Assembly (NCBI GenBank): GCA_021781415.1
Contig: JAJXWW010000025.1
Location: 1 to 64,000, forward strand
From: Planctomycetota bacterium
Lineage (GTDB): Bacteria > Planctomycetota > Planctomycetia > Gemmatales > Gemmataceae
Direction of reading: 5' to 3'
DNA: 64,000 bases
Shown here one piece after another: positions 50,214-58,841 of this stretch. Within the stretch, counting starts at the first letter, position 1; each line of letters begins with the position of its first letter. Position numbers and translations under genes: made by a program. The notes under the pieces are model-generated. The model saw only the letters and a list, made by a program, of their open reading frames with translations, was not told where the DNA came from and ran no database searches.

Positions 50214-52539
50214 CGGCCAACTTCTGCGAATGGGGGGATGTGAAGTGGGATTTACCCGCTTCCAAGGTCTCACCGGACGAGTTGGCGAGCGATGCCGCCT
50301 GGCCAGTGTTCTGCTGCACCGGAGGGTCAATCATGAAGACGAACCCGTTGCCGGCGGTGGTCTGGTAAGCGCCGGGTGTCGTCGGGAAGTTGCTGGAAGT
50401 TGGATTTGCCGAACCGCCGGTCACATAGGCGTCGCCGGCTGAATTGATGGCGATTCCATTGCCCGAGTCGTCGCTCGAGCCTCCGAGGTACGTTGAGAAC
50501 AACAACGCGGATCCCGACGCGTTTAGCGTCGTCACGAAAACATCCGAGTTGGGATTGCCCCAGCTATCGTTGCCGCTCGCTTTCTGGGACTGGAGCGGGT
50601 TCACAAGCGGGAAATCGGTGGATCGCGTATAGCCCGTCACATAGGCGTTGCCCGACGCATCCACGGCGATTGCCTTGGCTCCGTCCATGCTGCTACCGCC
50701 AAGATAGGTGGAATACACAAGCGCTGACCCTGTGGGATTGAGCTTGGTCACGAAAGCGTCTGCGGTATTGGAAGTGCCTGGGTTCTTTTTATTTCCGGGA
50801 GTGCCTGCGTGGTACGTCGTCTGGAACGCGCCCCGCGTCGTGGGGAATTTGCTCGAATTGGTCGTTCCCGCGACGTAGGCATTCCCGCTGGAGTCCACCG
50901 CGATGGCAGGACCGTCCTTCTCTCCGATGTCGACCAGGACGACCTCATTGGGTCCGATGTCCGAGACGTAGCCGTCGCCTCCGCCCAGGTAGGTGGAGTA
51001 GACCAACGAGGCCGAACCGGACAACGAAGGGTTAAACTTGGACACAAACGCATCGCCGACAGCGAAACCGCCGGAACCGCCGCTGGCGTAGGTCCGCTGG
51101 AAAGCGCCCGCCGTGGTGGGAAAATTGGTCGAGCTGGCATCCCCCGCGATGTAGACGTTGCCGCTGCCGTCTACGGCCACGCTTGTGCCCCAGTCGCCGT
51201 TGGTTCCCGAACCGCCCAGGAAACTAGAGTAAACCAGCGACGCGGAGCCGGACAGGTTGGGATCGATCTCCGCCATAAAAGCGTTGGGCGTGCCGGACGG
51301 AGCGGCGCTGGTCCGCTGGAAAGCGTTCGCGGTGGTGGTGAAACCGGCCAGCGCTCCGCCGGTAACATAAATGTTCCCCGCATTGTCCAGCGCAATTCCT
51401 CCCGACCGGCCATAGCTGGCGACGCCGGCGTCTGGGAGGTACGTCGAATAGATCAACCCCGATCCGGTGGCGTTCAGCTCCGACACAAAAGCGTTTTTCG
51501 ATGCGCTGGTGGTTGGAAATGCGGCGTTGGACGTGGTGGGGAAGCTGCTCGTGCCTGCGTTCCCCGTGACGTAGGCATCTCCGGCGCTGTCCACGGCTAT
51601 GCCGATGCCGTAGGCACCCGCACTGCCGAGATAGGTCGTGTAGATCATCGCGGTGCCGGTGGAGTTCAGCTCGCTGACGAAAGCCCCAGAGCTGCTAACA
51701 CCCGTGAGGTAGGCATCGCCGGCACTGTTCAGGGCGATTGCGTAGCTGGGGTTGGGTAGGTAGCTGGAATAGCTGAGCGTTGGATCGATGACCAGGGTCT
51801 GCGTCGGATCGTAGGTACCGACCTGGAAGCCGACGGTGTTGTCGCCCTCCAGCACGTAATGGCCGGACACCGCCTGCTGCCGGCCGTTGATGGTCTGATA
51901 CATCACGGGTGCCTGTTCGGTGATGTCGCCGGAGGAAGTCTGGATCACGAGATTGCCTTTCGCGTCCAGCGATAGTCCCTCCGCGCCCTGAATGTGGATC
52001 TGGATGACTCCCGCGCTGGCCCCCGGATGCACCAGGAAGCTGGTGGCAACCTGTCCCTGCTTGCCGGAATAAACCGCGTCGATGCCCTGATAGACGTTCT
52101 GGTACTCGACCTGGCCGTAGTTGGCAAGGTCGGTCAACCATTTGCTGGGATCGCTGCCCATGAGGTAATTGCTCTTCGTGACCAACTCGTTTTGGCCGAC
52201 CGCTTGTGCCGACGAGTTGGCACCGAGCAGCTGCATGTTCAGCGTCGTGGTGGTCGGTCCCTGGCTGAGGTTGAGTTGGGCTTGTGCGGCGCTGAGGGCA
52301 ACGCTGTAGCCGCCGCCCTGTGCGAGATAATCGATGGACGAGGCGGCCTGTCCCTGGTTGACCGTGAAAGCCAACGGCAACTGTCCGTACGAGGGTTGCA
52401 GAACGGCCGTTGTCGGCGAGGCGCTCAACAGCGTTCGGTCTTCCAGCAGTTCCAGACTGGGACGAAACGCGACGTGTTGTCGCGTCGTCAACGGCCGGCG
52501 TCGTCGGGGCCGACGAGAGAACCACGAGGACATTCCCAT
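50164..52539 (-). CDS. SBBP-repeat surface protein with planctomycete export signature
   Basis: 791 aa from the ATG at 52539 (GGAG about ten bases upstream). The N-terminus is basic (RRPRRRRPLTTRQ) then LELLEDRTLLSASPT, the signature found at the start of many planctomycete secreted and giant surface proteins. A domain of about 200 residues follows (QGIDAVYSGKQGQVATSFLV…), as in DUF7948-SBBP proteins. Then about eight beta-propeller repeats of the form GNVYIAGDASSTNFPTTAGAF, YSTYLGG and AVDSAGDAYVTG are present. The last residues are copied in a direct repeat. Probably cell-surface; binding partner unknown. Confidence 0.88.
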   Translation of the reverse strand: MGMSSWFSRRPRRRRPLTTRQHVAFRPSLELLEDRTLLSASPTTAVLQPSYGQLPLAFTVNQGQAASSIDYLAQGGGYSVALSAAQAQLNLSQGPTTTTLNMQLLGANSSAQAVGQNELVTKSNYLMGSDPSKWLTDLANYGQVEYQNVYQGIDAVYSGKQGQVATSFLVHPGASAGVIQIHIQGAEGLSLDAKGNLVIQTSSGDITEQAPVMYQTINGRQQAVSGHYVLEGDNTVGFQVGTYDPTQTLVIDPTLSYSSYLPNPSYAIALNSAGDAYLTGVSSSGAFVSELNSTGTAMIYTTYLGSAGAYGIGIAVDSAGDAYVTGNAGTSSFPTTSNAAFPTTSASKNAFVSELNATGSGLIYSTYLPDAGVASYGRSGGIALDNAGNIYVTGGALAGFTTTANAFQRTSAAPSGTPNAFMAEIDPNLSGSASLVYSSFLGGSGTNGDWGTSVAVDGSGNVYIAGDASSTNFPTTAGAFQRTYASGGSGGFAVGDAFVSKFNPSLSGSASLVYSTYLGGGDGYVSDIGPNEVVLVDIGEKDGPAIAVDSSGNAYVAGTTNSSKFPTTRGAFQTTYHAGTPGNKKNPGTSNTADAFVTKLNPTGSALVYSTYLGGSSMDGAKAIAVDASGNAYVTGYTRSTDFPLVNPLQSQKASGNDSWGNPNSDVFVTTLNASGSALLFSTYLGGSSDDSGNGIAINSAGDAYVTGGSANPTSSNFPTTPGAYQTTAGNGFVFMIDPPVQQNTGQAASLANSSGETLEAGKSHFTSPHSQKLAGSNSAFRNDPLAVQSA

Positions 52540-52702
52540 AATTCCTACTCTCCTTTGCGGAGTCGGTCTGCGGTACAATGAGGGGACATCGATCCCCGGC
52601 GCGCAGACCGAGCGCCGGGGTGATGCCGGGCCGGTGAGGGTTGTGCTTGGCGGCGCGAACTCACCGGCCGTCTTTTCCGCTCTTCTCTTGATCCCTTGTG
52701 TC

Positions 52703-55700
52703 TCAGGGGCGTCTGGCCTCAGCCTTTTTCGGCGGATTCGCGGCACTCCGTCGTAGGGCCTCGACTTCCTCCCACAGTTTTTGCCAGTCCTTTCGCTCCG
52801 CTTCGGGCAATTTGGCCAGCGCATCAGAGCCGCGGACTTCAGCGAAATCGTTGTCCTGGAGCCAGTGCTGCATCTGCTTCGCGATCGCGGGGCCGGCCTT
52901 CCCCACGGACTTCTCCAGCAATTGCCGATACGCCTTCAGGTCGGCCCGCAGCCAGTCGATGGATTGCTGACGCAGGCGAGCGCGCTCTTTGGCTTCAAGC
53001 TTGTCCGCATCCACGCCCTGACCGCAGCCGGCGAGGGCGGCGGCGCAGGCGGCGTTGTAGCGGAATTGAGCGCCCAGGTCGTCGGCCAGTTTGGGTTTCT
53101 CGTCGAATGCTTGTTGATAGAAGCGGAGTGCGGAAGCATAACGCTTCTTGCACGGCATCTGGCACAACTGAGCGAGGGCGAGTCGTTCCGCTGTATCGGC
53201 GGGTTGCTTCTGTCCGTTTAAGACGGCTGTAAGTTTGTCATCCATCTGCACCAGGCGCTCACAATCCCGCACCCACTGAGCGGAGGGATAGGGCCAACGA
53301 GGATTCTTCGAGCCAAGCTCGTGGCCGCGTCGGAAAAAGTTCAGGGCCTCGCCGAATTGTCCCTTTTGTGCGAGGGCGAAGCCGAGGTTGCAGTGGGCTA
53401 ACGCATGGTCCTTCTTGATTCGGATGGCCTCGCGGTACTCGGCAATGGCTTCCTCCAACTGCCCCTTTTCACGCAAAGCAGTACCGAGGTTGTTGTGGGC
53501 GTCCACAAAGTCCTTCTTGATTCGGATGGCCTCGCGGTACTCGGCAATGGCTTCCTCCAACTGCCCCTTTTCACCCAAAGCATTGCCGAGGTTGTTGTGT
53601 GCTTCCGCATAGTCCTTCTTGATTCGGATGGTCTCGCGGTACTCGGCAATGGCTTCATCCAACTGACCCTTCTTAAACAAAGCAGTGCCGAGGTTGCAGT
53701 GGGCTAACGCCAAGTCCTTCTTGATTCGGATGGCCTCGCGGTACTCGGCAATGGCTTCATCCAACTGACCCTTCTTAAACAAAGCAGTGCCGAGGTTGCA
53801 GTGGGCTTCCGCCAAGTCCTTCTTGGTTCGGATTGCCTCGCGGCACTCGGCAATGGCTTCATCCAACTGCCCCTTATCACGCAAAGCAGTGCCGAGGTTG
53901 CAGTGGGCTAACGCCAAGTCCTTCTTGATTCGGATGGCCTTGCGGCACTCGGCAATGGCTTCATCCAACTGCCCCTTATCACGCAAAGCATTGCCGAGGT
54001 TGTTGTGTGCTTCCGCATAGTCCTTCTTGATTCGGATGGCCTCGCGGTACTCGGCAATGGCTTCATCCAACTGCCCCTTATCACGCAAAGCATTGCCGAG
54101 GTTGTTGTGTGCTTCCGCATAGTCCTTCTTGATTCGGATGGCCTCGCGGTGCTCGGCAATGGCTTCATCCAACTGCCCCTTATAACGCAAAGCATTGCCG
54201 AGGTTGTTGTGTGCTCCCGCATAGTCCTTCTTGCTTCGGATGGCCTCGTGGTACTCGGCAATGGCTTCATCCAACTGCCCCTTATCACACAATACAACGC
54301 CGAGGTTGTTGTGTGCTTCCACATGGTCCTTCTTGATTCGGATGGCCTCGTGGTACTCGGCAATGGCTTCATCCAACTGCCCCTTATAACGCAAAGCATT
54401 GCCGAGGTTGTTGTGTACTTCCGCATAGTCCTTCTTGATTCGGATGGCCTCGCGGTACTCGGCAATGGCTTCATCCAACTGTCCCTTGTCAATCAAAGCA
54501 TTGCCGAGGTTGTGGTGAGCTATCACCATGTCCTTCCTGATTCGGATGGTCTCGCGGTACTCGGCAATGGCTTCATCCATCCGCCCCTTAGCATGTAATG
54601 ATTTGCCGAGATTGACGTGGACACCAGGAGACTGTGGACGCAAGGCAACCGCCGCCCGGTAATAGCCAATGGCTTCTTCCACCTGAGGTGGCTCACTGCT
54701 GTCGAGATTGAAAGCTAACTGATGGTTAATCCAGAAATCGTCAGGATGTCGTTGCTGTGCCTGTCGAAGGAATTTGATGGCTGCCGGTTTGTCATATTTA
54801 GACAGAACGCTACCGAGCATTACCACGCGGCCCGGCGGCTGGTCGAGAGCTTCTGCCGATTGCGCTAGCTCAGCTAATCGAACCCCGTCCTGGTGATCCA
54901 AAGCATCCCAAACTTGTTGCCGCCTGGGATTTTGATCTGCCGAGCGGAGAACCATCGACATTTTTTTCCTTTCAGCAGGGTCCGCGAGCACGTTCGCCCA
55001 CTCCACCAGGCCCGCCAAGAGTTGCTCGCGGATGGCCGAGGCAGCGATGCGGCGCGCGGCCTCGTCAGGCTCCAGTTCCCACACAGGTAAGTTGTACTCG
55101 CCGAATGCCGCAGCGAAGGCAGTCGCGGCGCTCTCGTCGTCATATGCTCCGTCTTTTACCGACGCTCTCTGGAGCCGGGCGAATTCCAATCCGGCGACCA
55201 TGTTCAGATCGGCTTCGAGCTGTTGCAAGCGTTGCTGCTGCATCGAATCACCGCCGGCACCGGCCAGCAGACCCGCGGCATGCTGGGCCGCTGCCTTCGC
55301 CTCCGGCCATTTCTCTTCTTGCATGGAAGCGATGGCTTGTTGCATCGCCTGGTCGAAACTCTCGGCGGCTTTGGCCCGCCGCGCGGCCCGGTCGCCGGCG
55401 ATCCAGCCGAGACCGGCCCCGACAACGGTGGCGACCAGCAATGAGGATAGCACCGCCGACCACACGACCGACTGATGCCGCCGCATCCACTTTCGCCCCC
55501 TGTGTGCCCAGGAGGGACGCCGTGCCTGGATCGGTTGGTCGAGGAGCCAGCGCTCCAGGTCGTCGGCCAACTCCTGCGCCGTGGCGTAGCGATCCTGCGG
55601 CCGTTTCTCCATTGCCTTGAGGACGATGATTTCCAACTCTGCCGGAATGGTGCGGTCCAGACGGCGGGGACGGGCCGGGTCGTCGGAGGCGATTTGTCGT

Positions 55701-56674
55701 AGCAGCTCCTCGCGATTTTCGCTGTCGAACGCCGGTCGTAGCGTCAGCAGTTCGTACAGCGTCACGCCCAGCGAATACACATCGGTGCGGTGGTCGATGG
55801 GCGCGCGATTGGCCAAGGCTTGCTCCGGCGACATGTAACGCGGCGTGCCTACCGCTTGGCCCGTCACGGTCAGATTGGCCTCGTTCCGCTGCATCTGCGC
55901 TAATCCAAAATCGGTCACCCATAAACGGCCTGCGGCGTCCAGCAACAGATTGCCCGGCTTGATGTCGCGATGCACGATGCCCAACTGATGGGCGTGATCG
56001 AGCGCCTCCGCCGCCTGGATGCCAAGCTCGGCCACCTTGCGGTAATACTCGCGGCCGCGGCGATCTTCGCCCGTCCACGGCGTGAAGTCCGCGGCGGGCA
56101 GGGGCGTTGAATCAAACCCGTCCGAGGTGGGATGATAGGCGACGGTGCGCGCTGATCCCGGCGTTGGCGGCTTCTTCTCCAAGCCACGCAGGTGGCGGAT
56201 GAGGTCGCTCAGCGGGTGGCCATCGATGAACTGCATGGCATAGAAATGCACTCCGCGTTCGCAGCCCACAAAATACACCGGCACGATGTTGGTGTGATGC
56301 AAACACGCGGCCGCTTGCGCCTCGTTGTGAAAGCGCTGCAAGTGTCGAGAATCCATCGTGGCCGCGAACGGCAGCACCTTCAGTGCCACGCGCCGCCGCA
56401 GCGAGATTTGCTCCGCCTCATAAACGATGCCCATGCCGCCCTTGCCGACCTGGCGGACGATCCGAAAATCGCCGAGCGTCCTCTCCGTCTCGTTGCCCCA
56501 AAAAGTCCTGTCCGGCGACCCGCTCGATCCCGTCGACGAGCTGAACTGGGCGAGCAGGTCCAGCGCCGCAAGCGCAGGCCGCAGTCGATCCTCCAGCTCC
56601 GGGTAGCGAGCCAGATACTCCGCAACGTCCACCGGTTCGCCGGCATGCAGGCGATCCGTGATCTCAGCGACCAC
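52703..56674 (-). CDS. Ser/Thr protein kinase with TPR array
   Basis: About 1323 aa. Kinase domain residues 67-365: GKGGMGIVYEAEQISLRRRV, VALKVLPF (ATP lysine), HRDIKPGNLLLDAAGRL, VTDFGLAQM and GTPRYMSPEQALA. One transmembrane helix (SAVLSSLLVATVVGAGLGWI) is near residue 405. The outer part has a helical region and then 12 near-identical 34-residue TPR units (GQLDEAIAEYREAIRIKKDY), ending in a TPR tail. Signals outside would act on the kinase inside. The frame continues upstream to an ATG at 56734, which overlaps the ECF stop, but a TAA at 56684-56686 cuts it after 16 codons. The GTG at 56674 is taken as start. Confidence 0.85.
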   Translation of the reverse strand: MVAEITDRLHAGEPVDVAEYLARYPELEDRLRPALAALDLLAQFSSSTGSSGSPDRTFWGNETERTLGDFRIVRQVGKGGMGIVYEAEQISLRRRVALKVLPFAATMDSRHLQRFHNEAQAAACLHHTNIVPVYFVGCERGVHFYAMQFIDGHPLSDLIRHLRGLEKKPPTPGSARTVAYHPTSDGFDSTPLPAADFTPWTGEDRRGREYYRKVAELGIQAAEALDHAHQLGIVHRDIKPGNLLLDAAGRLWVTDFGLAQMQRNEANLTVTGQAVGTPRYMSPEQALANRAPIDHRTDVYSLGVTLYELLTLRPAFDSENREELLRQIASDDPARPRRLDRTIPAELEIIVLKAMEKRPQDRYATAQELADDLERWLLDQPIQARRPSWAHRGRKWMRRHQSVVWSAVLSSLLVATVVGAGLGWIAGDRAARRAKAAESFDQAMQQAIASMQEEKWPEAKAAAQHAAGLLAGAGGDSMQQQRLQQLEADLNMVAGLEFARLQRASVKDGAYDDESAATAFAAAFGEYNLPVWELEPDEAARRIAASAIREQLLAGLVEWANVLADPAERKKMSMVLRSADQNPRRQQVWDALDHQDGVRLAELAQSAEALDQPPGRVVMLGSVLSKYDKPAAIKFLRQAQQRHPDDFWINHQLAFNLDSSEPPQVEEAIGYYRAAVALRPQSPGVHVNLGKSLHAKGRMDEAIAEYRETIRIRKDMVIAHHNLGNALIDKGQLDEAIAEYREAIRIKKDYAEVHNNLGNALRYKGQLDEAIAEYHEAIRIKKDHVEAHNNLGVVLCDKGQLDEAIAEYHEAIRSKKDYAGAHNNLGNALRYKGQLDEAIAEHREAIRIKKDYAEAHNNLGNALRDKGQLDEAIAEYREAIRIKKDYAEAHNNLGNALRDKGQLDEAIAECRKAIRIKKDLALAHCNLGTALRDKGQLDEAIAECREAIRTKKDLAEAHCNLGTALFKKGQLDEAIAEYREAIRIKKDLALAHCNLGTALFKKGQLDEAIAEYRETIRIKKDYAEAHNNLGNALGEKGQLEEAIAEYREAIRIKKDFVDAHNNLGTALREKGQLEEAIAEYREAIRIKKDHALAHCNLGFALAQKGQFGEALNFFRRGHELGSKNPRWPYPSAQWVRDCERLVQMDDKLTAVLNGQKQPADTAERLALAQLCQMPCKKRYASALRFYQQAFDEKPKLADDLGAQFRYNAACAAALAGCGQGVDADKLEAKERARLRQQSIDWLRADLKAYRQLLEKSVGKAGPAIAKQMQHWLQDNDFAEVRGSDALAKLPEAERKDWQKLWEEVEALRRSAANPPKKAEARRP
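53350..54620. repeat. 102-bp tandem DNA repeat encoding TPR units
   Basis: Twelve or so copies of a 102-bp unit, about 90 percent or more alike in DNA, encode the TPR array of the kinase. DNA likeness this high, beyond what the protein needs, points to recent expansion by slippage or unequal crossing-over, so copy number may vary between strains. Confidence 0.9.
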
Positions 56675-56730
56675 CTCCGCCGCTTATCCATCGACCTCCC
56701 CAGACACCGTTCCAGCACGGGACGACTCGC

Positions 56731-57363
56731 TCATGGCAACTCCTCCTCGTCGTTCTCGGCCAGCAGCGCGTGGAGCCGCTCCAGCGCCCTCATGTGCCGC
56801 ACCTTGACCGCCCCTGCGCTGATCCTCAGAACCTCGGCCGTGTCTGCGACCGAGAGTTCTTCCAGATTGCGGAGTACGAGTACCTCATGATCGCGCTCCG
56901 AAATCTCCCCGAGAGCCTTCTGCACTCTCTCACGCAACTCCTGCCGCAACACTCGCTGCGTGGGGCTGGTGGACGACGTGACCAGCCGGCAGGCTAACTC
57001 GGCGGCAGATTCATCGGGCAGATAGAGGACGCCCACTTGCTCGCGCAAGACGCTGCGCCCTTGAGCTCGAACGTGGCGGCGGTGCAGGGTGACGAGGTGT
57101 TCTCCGGCCAGAACTCGCAGCCAGGGGAAGAACGGCAACGGTCGTTCACGCAGGTATCGGTCCATCTTGCGGCTGGCCTCTAGGAACACTTCCTGGACGA
57201 CATCGGATGGATCGACGCGGGCTGCGAGTCGTTGGTCGAGTCGCCAGGCGATCATCTTGCGGAGGCGGGCGCGGTGGCGTGCCAGAAGATTCCCGCGGGC
57301 CTCTTCGTCGCCTTCCTCGGCCTGCCGCAACAATGCGTCGGTGTCCGGCTGCTGAGTGGTCAT
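56731..57363 (-). CDS. ECF-type sigma factor of the kinase operon
   Basis: 210 aa from the ATG at 57363 (AAGGACCGTCC upstream). Region 2: RKMIAWRLDQRLAARVDPSD and VVQEVFLEASRKMDRYL; region 4: ALGEISERDHEVLVLRNLEE and LSVADTAEVLRISAGAVKVR. This is the SigF-like ECF group that planctomycetes often place in front of kinase genes. Its TGA overlaps the ATG of the original kinase start, so the two are translated together. In this group the kinase is thought to replace or steer an anti-sigma factor; that is inference. Confidence 0.85.
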   Translation of the reverse strand: MTTQQPDTDALLRQAEEGDEEARGNLLARHRARLRKMIAWRLDQRLAARVDPSDVVQEVFLEASRKMDRYLRERPLPFFPWLRVLAGEHLVTLHRRHVRAQGRSVLREQVGVLYLPDESAAELACRLVTSSTSPTQRVLRQELRERVQKALGEISERDHEVLVLRNLEELSVADTAEVLRISAGAVKVRHMRALERLHALLAENDEEELP

Positions 57364-57866
57364 GGACGGTCCTTTATTACTCTTCCTGCTCGCGGCTGCT
57401 AAAAAGTTACAGCCGACGGGGAGGTTCAGTGGTTTCTGGTTCGTTTCTTCGGAGAGTAGATGACGAGGAAATTCGCAAGGCTCGTCCTGATAATGGCTTG
57501 TGCCACAAGTACACTCTGGGATGGAGCCATGCGATACCGGCAGTATACACTTACTGCCCGCCACGTCCAACTCCACACATCGTCGATCTGCAAATGATGC
57601 GTCTTATGTGCCTGGAGGCGATTTATCCCAAGCGGAAGTTGTCCGCGGCAGGTCGGGACGGAGAAGAATGCCAGGGAACAGGCCGAGCGAAAGAGTGAAG
57701 GGAAGGCATAACAGAGTTATCCCATCGACCAAGTGATGTATGGGCGATTCTTGGTCTTGAGAATGGGGGCTACTTTAGTCACGGGAGACTTTTAGCGCCA
57801 GAAAACGATCCGCAAAGTGCTTTCCCCCCCTGACCGACAGGGAAACAGGGGGTTCTCGGATCGCGT
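57364..57866. other. Gene-free region between ECF and ArsR-like genes
   Basis: No gene is seen in 500 bp. At 57762-57776 AATGGGGGCTACTTT is close to the complement of AAAGTGGCCCCCATT at 49747-49761. A weak stem CCCCCTG-N13-CAGGGGG (57826-57852) may be the terminator of the minus-strand ArsR-like gene. Confidence 0.4.
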
Positions 57867-58154
57867 CTAAACGCCTCGCTTCGGCTTGCTCTTCGGCAGT
57901 TCGAGGCGACAGCAGCCGAAATCCAGGTGTTCGGTGAGTTCGCCCTTTTTCGAACCGTGAAACACATCGGGATGGAGTCGGTAGACGACAAAGCGTCCCT
58001 GCTTTTCATCCTGGACCAGACCGGCATGGCGCAGGACGCCGAGATGGTGCGAGACATTGACGATCTCGGCATCGAGCAGAGCGGCCAATTCGCTGACACT
58101 GCGTTCGCCGCCGCGCAGGCAATGGATGATGCGCAATCGCTCGGGGTCCGCCAA
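57867..58154 (-). CDS. ArsR-family transcriptional regulator, start uncertain
   Basis: About 95 aa from the TTG at 58154. Winged helix: ADPERLRIIHCLRGGERSVS, ELAALLDAEIVNVSHHLGVL and RHAGLVQDEKQGRFVVYRLH. This is the ArsR/SmtB pattern; the cysteines FGCC near the end are at a place where some members sense metals, but no clear metal site is claimed. The usual N-terminal residues continue upstream (QPDRFARSLRAL) without any ATG or GTG. A REP element at 58218-58261 lies across the region where the start should be, so the original start has perhaps been lost. Confidence 0.75.
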   Translation of the reverse strand: MADPERLRIIHCLRGGERSVSELAALLDAEIVNVSHHLGVLRHAGLVQDEKQGRFVVYRLHPDVFHGSKKGELTEHLDFGCCRLELPKSKPKRGV

Positions 58155-58217
58155 AGCGCGAAGCGAACGAGCGAAGCGGTCGGGTTGTAATGGTTCGGTC
58201 GCGACACGTTTCCGTTC

Positions 58218-58261
58218 GCTGCCGGTTCGCCTTACCCGGCAGCTTACGCTGCCGGGTCGCC
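58218..58261. repeat. REP element upstream of the ArsR-like gene
   Basis: GCTGCCGGTTCGCC is followed by the palindrome ACCCGGCAGC-TTAC-GCTGCCGGGT and TCGCC, the same family as 13124-13482. It lies where the ArsR-like gene should have its promoter and start. Confidence 0.85.
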
Positions 58262-58283
58262 TGGCTCGCGAGGACGATGCTCC

Positions 58284-58550
58284 TTAGTTCACGCAGCCGT
58301 GGTAGGCCGAGGAGCGCGCGGTCAGGACTTCGCCTTCGTGGCTCATGCGGCATCGCAGCAGGTGCAAATCTTCGTCGATTTTCTCCAAAACAACGTCGGC
58401 ATCGGCGATTTGTCCGTCTGCCAGATATTGTTTCGCCTCGGCTAGACCCAGCTGAGCGATGGACAAGCGACGATCGACCATGCGCAGGAACGGAGACGAG
58501 GACGGAACGGAAGCCTTGGCATCGCGGATACGATCGGATAGAGCAACCAT
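58284..58550 (-). CDS. Small helical hypothetical protein
   Basis: 88 aa from the ATG at 58550. The sequence is mostly one long amphipathic helix (FLRMVDRRLSIAQLGLAEAK, then IADADVVLEKIDEDLHLLRC) with a short C-terminal tail. No signal peptide or membrane segment. Not recognised. It lies upstream of the ArsR-like gene on the same strand, with the REP element between, and is separated from the large kinase gene by about 290 bp without genes. Function unknown. Confidence 0.5.
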   Translation of the reverse strand: MVALSDRIRDAKASVPSSSPFLRMVDRRLSIAQLGLAEAKQYLADGQIADADVVLEKIDEDLHLLRCRMSHEGEVLTARSSAYHGCVN

Positions 58551-58841
58551 GAGGATCTCTCGCAATAAGAAACCGGGGATGCTGGAAGACAACGCACCGC
58601 CGCCCAGGCGGTCCATCCAAACGGATGGAGACTCCAGCGAAACACACAACTGTTTGCGAGGAACCATCCAAGAGGCGAAGTCAAGTCGTGTGCGGGCAGT
58701 CGCCTTGTCGAGTTCGGCTTCCTTACCGAGGTGGCTTGGGATAGGGCCTGCGAGAATCCTTCTCATCTCCAGGCAAAGCGACTCCTCTTGTACCCGAAAT
58801 GTGGGCTCCGATGCAAGAGAACTTTTTTACGGCTCGTTCAT

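Noticed and set aside
57500..57736. 78-aa open frame in the gap before the ArsR-like gene
   Set aside because: No ribosome site or protein-like pattern; looks like chance.
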